A stretch of 64,000 nucleotides of DNA, taken from Paramacrobiotus metropolitanus (taxonomy: Eukaryota > Tardigrada > Eutardigrada > Parachela > Macrobiotidae). The DNA is taken from assembly GCF_019649055.1 (NCBI RefSeq), contig NW_026570344.1:124001-188000 (forward strand), in the 5' to 3' direction. The stretch's first letter is position 1; the number at the start of each line of letters is the position of its first letter. Made by a program: the position numbers and the translations under genes. This document shows positions 1 through 14,500 of this stretch, piece by piece. The notes beneath the pieces are model-generated. The model searched no databases, was not told the origin of the DNA, and saw only the letters and a program-made list of their open reading frames with translations.

Positions 1-694
1 GGCAAGGAGATGTACATTGGTATGTTGGAAATTCCGTTGGCATTTGGCAGTCTTATACATCTTGCAGTGTTGCAGTTAAAAGGGGCCGATTAGAAGTTGT
101 AGCTGACGATGGAAATACCGTTTATGCAACACTGAGTGAAGGTGGGTGATCAATATATAATTTTCAAAATGAGTTGTAGTAAAGGTCACGTACTGGTCTT
201 TCGTAGGTTCTGTTTTTGGGGAGATTTCGATTCTGAACATCATTGGTGCGTCAGTGTATTGCAAAATTAAATGAACAGTCGTTTGCTATTAAGGGCATAT
301 GTTGCGTTTACGATTAGGCATCAAAACGGGAAATCGGCGAACAGCCAATGTCCGGAGTGTGGGCTATTCCGATTTGTTCTGCTTATCCAAAGAAGCCTTA
401 TGGGATGCTTTGAAAGAGTACCCTGAGGGCAAGAAGAAAATGCTCGAAAAGGGCAAGCAAATGCTGGTCAAAGATAATCTGCTTGACCGCGAAATGAATG
501 AGAATTACGAGCACCGTCAGCTGGCTTTCATGGATAAAGTAGAACGACTGGAAAGCAATCTGGACGATTTGCAGACGCGATTTGGTCGACTGGTGGCCGA
601 AGAAGCCAGTTCGCTGAAAAAGATGCGCCTGCGTACCGCCCAACTTCACCGGCTAATCAACACGCGATATCACGGACAATCAAAACATATTTGA
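1..694 (+). CDS. CNGA-like: Cyclic nucleotide-gated channel, alpha-type, 3' part only
   Basis: Exons 1-19, 76-141, 207-245 and 318-694 join in frame and end at a TGA. The joined protein has the second half of a cyclic-nucleotide-binding domain: GRLEVVADDG, the phosphate-binding-cassette region FGEISILNI, then GNRRTANVRSVGYSDLFCLS. After it come KGKQMLVKDNLLD and a heptad-rich tail (about residues 75-135 of the visible part) that fits the CLZ trimerisation coiled coil of CNG alpha subunits. By family knowledge this is a plasma-membrane cation channel opened by cGMP or cAMP in sensory cells. The pore and transmembrane segments lie to the left of the window. The introns are 56, 65 and 72 bp, which sets the compact style of the region. 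The family call is strong; the subtype is inferred from the CLZ tail. Confidence 0.9.
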
Positions 695-2823
695 TACTGT
701 AATTCAACTTAAATCTAAATCAAACCGCAAAAGCTGAATGCGTAATTCATAAAGCATGTGAACTTAAATTTTTTGGATCACAGTACTTTTTGAAATTCTG
801 TTGTCAACGTACAGCCTATAACGACGGAAGGTTTTAGCAAATGTTGCTACCGTTGGGTGAATTCTACAACTTAATTAATTCATTAATTGCCATTAATTTG
901 CCTACTACCCTAAGGTAGGGTGTCGAAACTGCAGTAGTTCTTCAATAAGGTACTGAGGCATGCTGCCGGTAACGCACAGGCCGAAATCACTTTCATATGG
1001 GTGACTTCCTCCTTCGTATTGCGTAAAACTGCTAATCTCGAAAATCCTGATAGCGTCGCGGGAGTAACCCACGCCTTTTGGGTGTTGCGGAAGGTAGCAT
1101 GTGGGAGATTATCTTCGTCGGCCATTGTCTTAGCTTTTACTTAAATGACAGAAACCATTCTGCGAAAGTTCCTCTATAAAACTCGATGACCTGCTCGTAA
1201 AACATGCGGCCAATGAGAGCGGGCTGGTGTAATTGCCACTGTATCGGGGCGCTAAGGAACGAATGCGACAAGCGGTTTTTCCGAATTTTACCCAAAAATG
1301 GCGCAGGTACTTCTACAGAGTACTTCTTCTTCTTCTGCTCGGTTACTTCTTTGCGTACTTCATCAGTTGCGATGCTGGATTTGGTTACATCTGAAGAGCA
1401 GCGGCGAATTTGTTTTATATTGAGACCAGGTACGGTGTTGCATACAAGAAAGGTAAAATGCTGTACGGAAGCGGGCGGTGTTTATTTAGCTACGTCGAAG
1501 ACAATGGTACGACACACTGTAAGTTGTGTGTGTCTGCAAATTTTGTGGAATACAATCACTATTTTTGAATTTGAAAAACACACTTCATTTTAAAAAAAAC
1601 CAAGAAATAACTGTCGCGAAGGCAAAAGGTCCTGGCGATAATGCAGTAATAATAAAGCATACAAACGGCGGTGTTTACAAGGCAATTAGGCATTGTCACT
1701 GTGTGCGCAATTATTCTGATTGGTAATATGTAAGCAGCAGTTCCAATGAAACTCTATTAATACAGTGTTCGACTACAAAATGCAAATTGCAGCAATAGAG
1801 AAGTACGCCGATTCTTGTATTTATTGCACGTTCGTGTTGTCACACCGCTGCCGCCACCGCACACTTCTGCTCTATATATATGTCTTTAATTTCCGGATGG
1901 GGACTTTGCAAACTCTATTACAAAGTATTACAAAGTACAACCGCCAGCTACTCGGCATACGGGTATTCGTCGAGCATTAAGTGGATGCCTGTACCGTGTG
2001 TACGTCTATAAACTATTGATCGTCACCGGCCGCATACATATCCCAGATTACATTACTGCAGGATACATTAAGGCTTAACATGGATGGATCCGCTCCGAAA
2101 TTGTACATGAACTGTGCACTCCAGTGAAACCATACTTGCACAGTGAACTGCGCTAGAAGCGTATAAGTCATATGCTGTGTTTTCTCAGTGACCCGGATTG
2201 CGCCAGAAATGGAAACCATCGCCACTTCCCCTGACCCTGGCTGGCTGCCATGAACCACTCTTCACTGCATGCACCGTATGGCGGTTGTTAAATCTCACAT
2301 GCGCGCTCCCTCGTCCTGATCCCGGCGCTGATTCCCGTCTTAGCGCGGCTCCGTGCACCAGGCAGCCGATGTGCGTCGATCGTAATCCTCTCCAGAGCGG
2401 CCTGATATGACTTGCCGGCGTATAGCACATAACTGTACCGCATCGGCGACGCGGCTGGCTGGAAAGTAATCTTCCATCTTTATACATATACCATACTTTG
2501 TACATGTGCCGCACTGTCGACCGCAACTTGTGCAGACCCCTTTGTCGAGCCGGGCAACAGTTGTCTTTACTGCCGGAACGTATCATGTTGCAAGCTTGAA
2601 ATTCCCCGCCGAAGGCAAGAGCTTTGCTCCACACGAATGATCTGCTGATACTTTGCACCCGGTTACGTAAATTCTTGAGAAACGTGCGGACCTTTTGCCT
2701 AATTAGCTGCAACGGTTGAATTGATCGTATATATATGTTGGCGTACTGACTGGGAGCGATTACACTTGCATCGGCTGAGGTGTTGACACTCGGTGATGCG
2801 GGAATATTGAGGATAAAAGGCAA
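695..2823. other. Intergenic, CNG channel to SLC12A8-like gene
   Basis: About 2.1 kb separates two same-strand genes. The only candidate I would keep is the 71-codon minus-strand ORF at 910-1125, listed separately. Open frames between 1204 and 1980 and the 217-codon minus-strand frame at 2185-2838 have no recognisable motif and poor protein composition. No RNA gene was seen. Confidence 0.5.
910..1125 (-). CDS. Small ORF, unknown, doubtful
   Basis: A 71-codon minus-strand ORF starts MADEDNLPHATF in a reasonable start context (GACAATGG) and ends at 910. I do not recognise the protein. The middle (residues about 43-58) is mildly hydrophobic and contains two of its three cysteines. It could be the first exon of a longer gene, since a GT follows the THMK codons, but no convincing second exon was found downstream. 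It could equally be chance. Confidence 0.25.
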   Translation of the reverse strand: MADEDNLPHATFRNTQKAWVTPATLSGFSRLAVLRNTKEEVTHMKVISACALPAACLSTLLKNYCSFDTLP

Positions 2824-5800
2824 GTGGACGACCACCATATGGCAGCGGAAAATTTAATCGGATCAGCATCACAGATGAGTCGACCAAGCGAAGCACCTGT
2901 TGGCGATGCACAGCCTGCGCCGACTAGCTCGCCAGCACGTCCACAAGGTCTATCTGGGCTGAAGTCGCATAATACTCCCACGGTAAGCCGCAGTGTGAAA
3001 TTACACTACTACGTAGCAGCATCGAGTTGCATTGCAGTTTACGGATTTAATTATTTACATTTCCACCAAGCTAACCGAATTCCCGATTGCGTTATTATAC
3101 GGCAACAATATTAAGTATTTGAACGAATTCTGCATGCGTGGTAGAATGCAGGTACAGCAAACTCGTTCAAGCAAATGCCAGTGAACTATCTAGTGCATGG
3201 TAACTAACCCCAACGGAGTCGTTATAGCGTTTATTTAACCCTATTCCCAATTTAACCTGGATCGCAACGGCGATCGCTCCAGGCTGCTGCTTTTGTAACG
3301 ATGTGCGGGGCAATGATAACGTTTTATATTTGATGAGCAAACTAAACATTATGATGCGTAGCGACGCTCCAGACGACAGAGAACTGTACAAGAGGAGCAA
3401 ATAATATCTATTGTATATACAGTATACGTTTAAGGACTACACAAAAATCTCTTTTTTTGGATCGAACAAAAATCGCCTCTGCATAATCCAGACAGTGTGG
3501 GATGCAACCGTTCGCAGTGGAATAACACTAGCAATTGTTCACAGTGGATTAGAGCCATTCACGGCATTAGTGGCATATTTTCACTTAACCAATTTCCGAG
3601 CTGGCCATACGAGTGGCAGTGTATGTGTGCTGATGACCGTATTGATGGCAGGTTAACGGAAGATGACAGTTTTAAGTGGTTAGGTGCTTTATGATCCCTC
3701 TGGAATTGACGCTGCTTTCCGGCATAACACCTTAGTGCGAAGTTGTTGTCCATAAAAACACCGTCTGCGTCTGTTTCCCGTAGGCCGATCCACGATGGTT
3801 CTCGTTCTGGAAGAGTAATTTCTGCCTGCGGGACAATCCTAGCTTTGGCACATGGGACGGCGTCTTTCCCGCGTCTCTCGCCCATTTATTAAACGTCATC
3901 GTCTTTTTACGCACCGGATGGATTGTGGTATGTATAGTGTTTATATTGTGCCGGTATTTTGCACTTTTTGTTTAATTAATTAAATTCTTCCACAGCACAA
4001 AAAAGGTAACATACCGCTGTCGCCGTATAGAAGTATTGATTCATATAACTCGATTCGGTGTATCGACTGTACTGTACATGTGTGAAATGTAAGATTTTCT
4101 TTTTTTTGTTTTAGTAGCAGAAATAAAATCAGTTTGTTATTTACAGCTTACATTTACAGGCCAAAGCCGGCGTATACCTGAGCATTTCCATATCGGTGAT
4201 ATGTCTGCTGATCGGAGCGGTAACGGTGTTGTCGGCCAGCGGTATCCTCCGCCGGTCGTCTGTACCGTGCCGGAGCATCTACGAAATCCTGCTGGTCACC
4301 CTGGGCACACGACCGGCCAGTTGCATCGGGATAATATACGCTTTTACCCACGTAAACTGAGCGAGCAGCGTAATTCTATCACTTGACTATATAGTACACT
4401 TTGTGGATACATGGCTAATGTTGCACAGGCGCTTTCCTGCTCCATGCATGCGATGGGCCTGGGGGAGTTGATCATCGGATTACACTACGATGCAAATGAT
4501 CATGAGTGGGCGGTGCGGGCTGTGGCTTGTTGCTGTCTCCTTTTTCTGGCGTGTATGTTTAGAAAACCCTTAAATATACGTGTCAGATAACTTCGCGATT
4601 TCATTTCATAAAACTGGTTTTTATTGTGGGAAAACTTATGCTTACAAAACATATTAACTCATAAAACATCTGGACCCCTAACTTGTATCGCATATTGGCA
4701 TTCACGGTCGACTTGTGAATATGTAATTTGCAACGCTTAATTAGTATTCCCGGCGCGTGCTCCTTTCATTAGATGCCAGTTCTTGCTAAACAAGCGGACG
4801 TGCTAAATGGCGCATTTGTGTCTGATGCAGTGTTAAATGCGCTGGGAATCAAGTGGATTATACGAGCACAGATTCTAGTGGTCATCATCATGGCACTGGG
4901 TGTTACCGACTTCATTATCGGCTCCACATTCCGCAAAGATCCTTGTACGTTACATTTCACATTTCCGTTTCCTGAATCTAGTCGATTACGTTTTTGATAC
5001 AAGTGTTATCTGGGATGCATCTAGCACGCGGAATCGAGGGACCATCGGACAGTCTGCTGAAAGAGAACCTGCATCCCATGTTCGACAGTTGGCATGACTA
5101 CTTCCAGTCGCTGGGCATCTTCTTCCCCTCGGTTGTCGGCGTCCTGGTTGGTTTCAATATTGCAGCAGATCTACGTGACCCACATCGCGATATCCCTAAG
5201 GGAACCTTCGCCGCTCTCTTCTGCAGGTAAACGAACCCCATTGAGTGCAGTGTCTTATACACAGCATATGTGTACAACTATAGAAATTAATTGTACAGGT
5301 GTGTGATGTTTATTCCTTATATTTGCACTGTTGCCGTGCCGGCACTTTAATATAGTTTTCTGCCGTTAACGTTATTAACTACGCTTATAGGCGATTCCAA
5401 GAACTATCCATAGTGTATAGAAAGTACTTGGCGGTTATTTAACCGAATGACGTGTGGAAATCTAGCTTAATGACCTTTTGTTTATGAAGTAAGCGTTGAA
5501 TATTGTACTGCCTTCCATAAAACGTACTGAACATCTGCCCTCTGCAGCTTCTGGGTGCATTTGGCATTCATTCTTCTGCTGGGAATGTGCGTGCTGCGCA
5601 GTTTTCTCATTGAGCATCCCCACACGACTGTTCGGGTACGGAGGAAGGTCCACTATTTTATGCACAATTTCCGAGTGTCCTGATAACATTTTTTGTTCTT
5701 GGTGGGATTCAGATGTCAGCTGTTCAAGTATTTATAATCTGCGCAATATGCGTTTCGTCCTTTTCGGCCGGAATGGGGGCACTCTACAATGCATCGCGTG

Positions 5801-7545
5801 TCTTGTCGGTAAGCGGAAGTGAAGCAGTACCGAACTTACCGCACAAGTGTAGCGGCACAAGCGTAATGTAGACCCAAGCGTACGGGTAGTCGATTTAATT
5901 GTGCTGTGTTTGTGTCCCTGACATAAGCCTTTTTCACATGGCATCCTACGTTGTATTACGGCAAGGCGTGAAAACGAAATTAGTACCTTAGTATATATAC
6001 TTGCTTTCAAAATATCCAGAATCTTGTACCAGTTACAGATTTTCAAGTACTTTAAATTACAGGCGGTAGGAAAGGATACCAATATCAGAATTCTGCGCAA
6101 CTTGGAATGGGAGGTACTGCAAATGTTGTGCAAAATATATTCTATGTCAGAAATGTAATAGCATGAAACAACCATAATTATCAGCTTATGCTGGATTTTA
6201 CAGTGGCAGCGCTACGGCACACCGGTGCTGTCGATCTTCGTCATGTTGTTGGTAGCGTTGATTTTTGTCCTGATCGGACGCATCAACTTTCTGGCTCCCA
6301 TCATCACGACGTCGCACTGTCTGACCTTTGCCAGCATCAACTACGCATACTTTGCCCTGTCGACCACCTACAAGATGCAAGTGGACCGAGAGCAGCAAGC
6401 CACCACCCAGTGGCTGCAGCAAGGCCTGCGTGAAGGCCGTATCGCCTCACCGGAAAGCCGCAGCCCCAAGGCGATAGCGTCACCGGAAGGTGGAGGGGGC
6501 GGAGGCGCATATGGAACAATGTCGCACAGTAGCTCCATGACCTCGGAGCGCAGCCATCTGCTGGGCGGAGGATCACTGGTTACAACACCCAAAGACCTCT
6601 TGCTCCCCATGAAAGGTGATTGTAGTCTCGCAAATTGCTTTTACAATAAGGGTTCCTTTATGTATAATACTGTGGCATTTAGCACTTATCTAGTAATTAT
6701 GTGGTAATAATTGGCTGTTGGTTGTAGTCGCCAGCCCGGTTTTATCCAAACCAGTGGAATGGTACTCAAAGCTTCACAATCGCTGGGTAGCTCTGGCACT
6801 GGTAAGCCAGTTCTTATTGCTGCCAAAAAACCCAACAAATTAATATACAGATAACTTTAGTTTAGTTAATAACTTAATATTGGTTACAGATAATTTTATA
6901 ACCATAATGTCAGTTAGGTTTAACGTGAGCACCTTGTCTATAAAATGCGTAAATTCCAAACAACGGATACTGACTGTAATAAAAACTTTGTTTATTGCGT
7001 AGGTCGTGATCCTGGTGGTGGGAGCATTTATTATTCAGTGGGAATCGGCGCTGTCGGCTGTCAGTGGTCTCGGTTTATTGTATATCGCTATGTACTGGTT
7101 GCATCCGCGTACCACTTCAGGTACCGAACATATATAGATTAATAGATATATGTACAATTATATAAACGTAGTGCACCAGTGCGGATTTTAAGCCAACGTA
7201 GAACTACTACGCAAAGTGCACATTTCATCCCTTTTTTAATTTTGAGCACCTCTTGCGGTTTATTGTACCAAGCAGATTTGGTCTTACCATCAGTTTGTTG
7301 AGTGTCATAGTTTTTCACAGGATATGCTAGTGCAATAATGGTTGGCTTGCATTACGGATTCAGATTGTGTAGGAATTGTGGAATTTCACCCAGTCGACTG
7401 GTTACGACAGAGGATTCACGGTACGCAGCAGCACAGTGAACTGACTGAGGAGTCGCATGCCGTTCCTACCGTGGGAGAAACCAGTGTGGCTGCCAAATCA
7501 CCCCAACAAGCGGACCGCGAAACTGCCCCTTTTCTATCCAGATAA
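2824..7545 (+). CDS. SLC12A8: SLC12A8-like cation-chloride cotransporter family protein
   Basis: Thirteen exons: 2824-2982, 3784-3927, 4160-4351, 4429-4552, 4831-4944, 5004-5226, 5548-5635, 5713-5808, 6063-6113, 6204-6615, 6728-6801, 7003-7120 and 7373-7545. Together they give 1968 nt (655 aa), against about 714 aa for human SLC12A8. Signatures include FGTWDGVF and FLRTGWIV in the first membrane segment, ALGIKWIIRAQ, FFPSVVGVLVGFNIAADLRDP, then SAGMGALYNASRVL and INFLAPIITTS. A Ser/Gly-rich cytosolic stretch follows (exon 10), and two late membrane segments (NRWVALALVVILVVGAF, exons 11-12). The protein is a polytopic APC-superfamily membrane transporter. In mammals the substrate is debated: polyamines and amino acids, or nicotinamide mononucleotide. 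I do not assign one. The start is the first ATG of an N-terminal exon that joins in frame to the TWDG exon. Confidence 0.92.
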
Positions 7546-8560
7546 CTACTCATAGTATATACGACGGTTTACCGAGCTGACTGGCCACGTACAAGAAATC
7601 CGGGATTTACTTCATCCACTGCCGTCGCAGATTCCAAATTCTTGAAGATTTATTTCGATCAGGAAGCACTGACCGCAACTAGTAATTTCAATTACTTAAT
7701 ATGTCAATAGTAGTTTTTCGAATGATGTCTACAGATACACGTGCAGCGTTACTTTTCTGCAGTATGTGGCATATCAAACGTCTGGCTCCGTTTACCATCG
7801 CATGCCAACGAATGACGGTGATATCGATAGTAGTACAGCGAAGTAGGTTTTATTCTTTTAATTGACCCTATTTATGTCCATTAAATATTTTACTATAGAA
7901 AAGCAGATAAAATTAACTGGCAGGGAACCCTTTTTCGTAATGGTGTGACCATGGGTCACCAGGCTAAGATATTAACCGGAAGTAGTAGGAGGTGCGTTGG
8001 ATATTTCACTTATTGTATTTTACCGTTCGCAAGTTCAAAATTTACTGTTTTTGATCTCCAAGACGTGTATGCTTACGTTGTGGCATCGATGAAAAAAAGA
8101 AATAAGGAATTGTATTTCTGAAATGTACTTTATAAACATAAGTGCAGTGAAAGCATCGTTGCTGCAAACAGAATGACGTTGGTTGACACTATCCTACAAA
8201 ATCTACAATCAACAAAATTTTCAATTTAATCCACAGAAGGTATATTAATTACTCCTGTAACTGGTAACGATATTATAAATCTATTTTCAACATGTTGTAC
8301 CATAACGCTATCTTAACCAATAACAAAACGACTACCTCCACGATATCTATTAGCACAAATTATGTACTCGTACCGCAACACGAAGCCAAAAACCACAACC
8401 ATCTTTTCAACAACACCATGCAGCAGTGCGAACATATTCTATCCACGTACTGAATATCAGTTTCTGCAAATTATTCTTTTCTGGCTAGATTGGCGAAACG
8501 AAACAAAACAGTCAGTGCTCCAACCCCTGCCCCTCCCCTTCGCAACATCCCCGGGAATGA
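7546..8560. other. Intergenic between convergent genes
   Basis: A 1 kb gap separates the convergent SLC12A8-like and netrin genes and should hold both 3' UTRs. I see no gene, repeat or RNA in it. Confidence 0.5.
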
Positions 8561-11500
8561 TCACTCCTCGTCTTCCTCATCACCCGCTCCACCACTGGCG
8601 GCCCCCTCCGCCATGACTTTCTTACAGCGGCCCTTCCGTTCGCGTTTGTGGAATTTACGTAGCCGGCGCGCCCACTCATCCTTCCAGTCGATGACGGTGC
8701 TGTGGGCGTCGATGACCATGTTGGTCTGCTGGACGCCGCGCACCGTGGGCAGCTGGCCGGGAATCTGCGGGTAGCGGCCCATGATCAGATACTGCTGGCC
8801 CAGCCGCAGTTTGGGGCATTTGCACAAAAAGTCCGACTGGTGGAGGTAGATGTACTGGTCGCCCTTGGAGATCTTGCCCATCCCGCGTTTGTAGATGCCG
8901 AGGACGTTCATAGTGAAGCGAATCCATTGACCTTCGGTGTCGCGGGAAAGCAGCTGAGCGTGTATTACTAAACGAGGACGTTAGTTAGAATAATTAGCTG
9001 CTTGATGATGGCAGCAAAGAATGGTTACCGTAATCCCGTTTGCAGTATTTTCTCTGGTTGACTTTCCGGGACATGACTTCACACGTGCCGCATTTGTCTA
9101 CAAAGCACCACACTTGGAATGGACTAACTGCATTTACAACGAAAAACTGAGAGTGTGACTGTGTAAGTGTTATTGCGCTGTGAGAATGCTGAAATCGAGA
9201 CGAATAACTCAGTTTTTAAGAAGTTCTGGCTTCTAATACTTTCGAGAAATTTAATATATGTTGTCATTCCAGTTTTTGGGCACTGACTGTCTTTTAATCA
9301 GTAAAACATAAATATTAAAACTGTTACTCCACTTTTTAAAACTGCAGATTACTGAGACACGTGAATTATATAATAACATTAATGCATGATGGTCTGCGCC
9401 CACAGGCTGTGACCTTTACTTGCAGTTTACCACCAGCTCACGTACAAACACAATAAACAACATGCCAAGCAGTTCCCAGAGATATTTATCGAGCCGCACA
9501 TGCATCACTTTTGATAATCAATCAACTGACTTCTTCGTACCATTAGATTTCAATACTTTTTACAACCTTGCCGTCACATAAATCAACACGTCCTTGTTCT
9601 ACCCTCGTGTGCACCCATACAATCCGTGAATGACCCAGTAAATCTCCGACAGAACAAAACCCCGCTTGGCCCATTACACCGGATGGGAACTAGACTGCAA
9701 CTCACCATCTTGTGCGTCCGTCGAGGGTATCCCATTGAGCTCCTGCGCTGTTTTGGGAATCTCTGTAGACAGAAAAAGGACACAGTTCAGTTTGAGAAAG
9801 TTAGTGGGTCAGCTTCAGCATTGCGGGTGTATTGTTCCTGGCTAGCATCCCGTTGCCGGCTAATGGTGAGTGCGAAAGGGGTAGTCAGACATGCATGTAC
9901 ATGGCTGGGCACTTACTAACACAAGGGGCCACGGGTGAGCGGCTCTGCTGATAGCCCTTGGCGCAGCGGTTGCAGGTCAGTCCAATGACGCCCTCCTTGC
10001 ACGTGCACTGCCCGGTGGTCTGGTTGCAACTGCGCCCGGATGCGCCCACGGGATGGCATTCACATTCTGGTGAAAAGGGGAAAAGTACTTAACAACTGTG
10101 AACGTGTTTTTGACACTGGCTGAATCGTACCAAGCTGTCGTCGGAAAAAGGGTACAGTGTAAATTATGTAACAACTGACAGGCACTAGGTATCTCATTAC
10201 GTTTTGGTATGGTAACCGAATTATAGTAACTATGCAGACATAACAGAGGGTGTGCATCATATGAAAAGAACGGTGAGGAAAGTTTAAGAAAATTGTGTAT
10301 ATTTCACTGCTTTTTCAGTTTCAACTCGGTACCTTCGGCCGTCGAAACGTCATGTCGATGAAAACTGTAGGCAGTGTACGAAACCACTGTGTTATTGCAA
10401 ATTATAACTACAAATAGCGCCCATTAAATGCCAATAAACGTAGTGGATGAAATGAATGGCTGAATATCGCCCGAACTAAAACTCACAGTACCATGATCAA
10501 ACTTACTAACAAAAATTAAATACTCTGTAATAAATTTATAACCTTAAATTTCTGTTTGTACACAGGCTTGATAGTCTTCTGAATTTTTAAATGGTTGCGC
10601 AGTCCGATAACCAGAATCACGGCCCAGGTCTCAAGGAGCGGAGTAGAACACAGCTGCGACCTAAAATCGTGAGCTGATAATTTTTTCGAAATCAAGACCG
10701 CTTCAATCTCGCTTTCAGAAGATTACTTTCCGTCAATCGAGCATATTTCTAATAAAAATATGGCAAAAAAATTAATTTCTTTCAACGGCACACTGACAGA
10801 TGGACCAGGGCCGCTTTTATCACTGGAGCACACTAATATAAAAGAAATCTGACATTAATAGTGGCTGCAATGATTGGTCGTTTTACGGTCAGCAGCCCTG
10901 TCTGCTATCTGGTTTTATGCCCAAGCGGAAAACACCTCGAAATGCCCACAGGACACTGCACTGCACCGCGGTCGATGGTGTTCTTTGTCAGCACGTTCTG
11001 TTTGTCTGCACGCGGGATGAATGTGCATACATTAGGTATAAATTGCCGTAATTGCTGTCAGAATCACAATTTAGTCTTGTATATGACCGGGAATAATGTC
11101 CGTAATGGATTGTGCTGACAGACTGTGCCAGCAAGTGATGGCTGTATTTGTGTGTTCAGTACAGTGGACGTGGAGCGGCATTAAGTATACCATTTTGATG
11201 ATGTTTTCAGATTCCGACTTCAAGCTTTTTATCAGAAAAGGAGGAGGGTTGTCACTTACCTATGCATACCTTGCGATGGGTCAATGGTTTGGTGGGATCC
11301 CGATAGAACCCTTCTTTGCACTGGTGGCAGTAGCGTCCGGCGGTATTATGCCGGCAATTCATGCATACACCCCCGCTTTTCTTCCCGGAAAGTTTGAAGA
11401 GCTCCATGCTGAACTGGCAACGCCGGCTGTGTCCATGGCAGTTGCATGCTATAATAACAAAACCATGCTATAATACTTTGGACTGTCAAAAACGAAAACC

Positions 11501-14500
11501 TATTCCATTTCCAGTTAGGGTAATAAGATTATACGGAATGTAATCAATACTAATAAAGGACATGCATGGCAAAAGTGATACCTCGGTACCATAACAATTA
11601 CCGACAAAAGTTACGTTGCAATGTTGCCGACATGATCAAAAATTACACTCGTACAAAAATCTACACGCACGGAAACATCTACCCAACTGCAAAAAAGGTC
11701 GTAACTTTCGTTGCTGTATTGACCTTTTCGACAAGGCCAAGTTCTACGCAATAAGAGTCAGTGCCCGTTGAACGATTAAAGCGTTTTAAAGCTCTCTTAG
11801 TCTGTTTTAGATCCAGCCAATTTCATCGCCTGACAAACATCTTTATTTATCCCTCCAACTATTCCCAAGTCTCATAACACCCTGCTACAATATATGTACG
11901 TCCTAAAATGTCGGAGGATGCCGTTTAAGAACACTTTACTTAAACGTTTTCCGGGGACGACCATTTTGCTGAATGGGACAAACCGAAAATTAAGGTTAAG
12001 CCGGTCACTTAAAAATGGTCAGAAAGGCAATTCATCCCGTCGTCTCTAAGTGCCGGTATGTCGTTAAATACACCAGCCTTCTATTCCCGCTTTCCTAAGA
12101 CAAATTATTATTAAGACATGGCAGGGAATTTATAGCACTTTAGCCAAGGCTACGGCGGCCAATGATGGCTTTTCAATCGTCAGAATGTGTAAATCTTCGG
12201 GCTCTGATACATTTTAACCATTTCTTTTACTTTCCTGTTCATGATCAATAAGTGCACGCACCCCCGGTGGACAGCCAACGCTAATCTGTCAACAGTGTTG
12301 ACCACTTAATTGCTGCCAGAATCCCTCCGTCACAACCTCCGACGATTAAAGGGAAAAATATTTGATTTTCGCCCTTTTCTATTATATGCACATTTCTCCG
12401 ATTAACCACTCATAACAAGCCTTAACGAATGCCAATGACCAGACAGGTTTGGTAAACAGATAAAGGCTTTATCACTTGCTGCGGTTACCGACGAGCCCAT
12501 AAATTTATGCGGTACATGCTGTAGACGCTACAATGTTAACAAATTAATTTTAGTGAAGTAAAATGTAAAACATGTAATCACGAGAGAAATGAAATCTTCT
12601 AGCAGCAATTTTACAATTCTGCAACTTGTTCGCATACTTCCACTCACTGAATTTTAGTATTAAATTAAGCATTTATACAAAGCAGCAACGCATGGAGTAA
12701 AATACAGTATATTATTGCCATTTATCATCAAGACGAAAAACGAATTCCGTTGACCGATCAAATTTTAATTAACCATCTCATTGTCGTCGGCTCGTAAGAC
12801 CAAGTGTGTAAGAAAACATCAGAAGCGCGCAAAAGGGATTTTTATTTGCTCAGCAGGATGAAAAACTGTAAAGATCCTTCACTGTCACTCCAAAACAATA
12901 TTGTAAAAAGTGACCTTTCTTAGCACTGCGTATGTATCCATACTTAATTTTCCACTACTTTACATTCATCATTTCGTCCATCGGGTAAAATTGACAATAC
13001 ACACTCGAATAAGCAGCCGGCATTCTAAAGCCCTACTCAGAATGCTGAGAGGCGAACTGCTGACTGACTAAGCCAGGTGTTTGATTTCCCGTAGGGTGCT
13101 TTTGTATACCGGTGTGCAGCGCCTACCCTAGAGAAGGGAACAAACACACGTTGCCAGCAGTTCTGGTCGCTATTGTCATCCTTCCCCCGTACTACAATAG
13201 GCAAGGTGTGAGGGAAATACGCACCAGAACCAGTAAAAATGGGCGTCGAATTATAAACGCCTTCCTTTAGAGCGAAATTGTACAACTTAACTCAAGTGTG
13301 TATATCGCACTTTATGTCCGCCATGCGTGTGTGCCTGGAAAAGCGAAGAAAAATGCTGCCGGCGGAGGGTTTTTGCAATGAAAATAAAACGACGAATATC
13401 TTCAATAAGAAGTACACTGTGGTGTTCAGCTGTCAATTTGCTTAGTGAATCTTGTCCTAATTCACTTTCAAAAGATCAGTTTTGCGGTGGTTATCTGTGA
13501 TCAACGAAGTAAGTACAACCTTTTTTAAACAAATTTTACCTGTGGTTTCGTACCTATGTACGCACTCTGACGTAAAGCGAACATAGTTGGACACTTGTGT
13601 AATCTCTTGAGTTATGTCGTGTATGTCTGCATGAAAAGGAAAATGGAACAGATGTGGCAAGCTGTTTGATTATTTATGCGAAAACATTTGTAGTGGTCCC
13701 GGCTAATAGTATGCCGGTGGTAATGAGCAGACAGTCAATTAGCTATGACCAGAATGAACACAATGGCTGCCTTCTCACCATACACACACAGATGGACACA
13801 GTCAGCATCAAACTGGTTGCGTTGATGCCACACCGGGAGGTCTTTGTGACGGTTAAATGGGACGATTACGGAGCAGTAGACACTTTTTTCCCGGGAAAAT
13901 ATTTTCCCCTCGTGTCTGTCTTTTATGTACACAGAGACTCTTAACCTGATTGTAATTTGCAAAATGTTACCCGATGGTGTGTGTGGGGTTTTCAAGGGGC
14001 GAAATAAGGAGTTTTCACGGGTGTGAATGATGCCAATTAGGCGCTATTGATACGGGGATCTGGACAATTCACACCAGTAGATAAGCAAAGGCGCTAATCC
14101 CGAAATGAGACTGCTGTGCGTGCGTGTGGCATGGAAATTTCGATTTGCTTGTCAGCAACCGTTCACCAAAACTGCGTGTAGTATAAGCAAAAATTAGCTG
14201 GAATACTGATAAAAGGCCGATAAAATAGATTTCTGTTTTTACAGATTTTTGCTGGTTATTAGACTATCAGCAAAGTGCTACCGCAATACAGCCATAAAAA
14301 TATGACACCAAATACTGTAATATTAAGTTATGCATATATCAATAAATACGTATATGAAGGTTTTTAAGTGTTATACGGACACAAGAAAGCAAAGATAACG
14401 TAATACTTATTGCATAGGCCTTCAAAAAATGTTCAAAACTGCGGTATTACCAGATACGAGCACAACTGCTACATACATATAGCGATTTCGTTCGTGTGTT

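Noticed and set aside
1204-1980. Overlapping plus-strand ORFs of 66-129 codons
   Set aside because: Odd residue use (runs of F, H and C) and no splice or domain evidence.
2185-2838. 217-codon minus-strand ORF upstream of the SLC12A8-like gene
   Set aside because: No domain, poor composition and an overlap with the SLC12A8 first exon; it reads as a chance open frame in a GC-richer promoter region.
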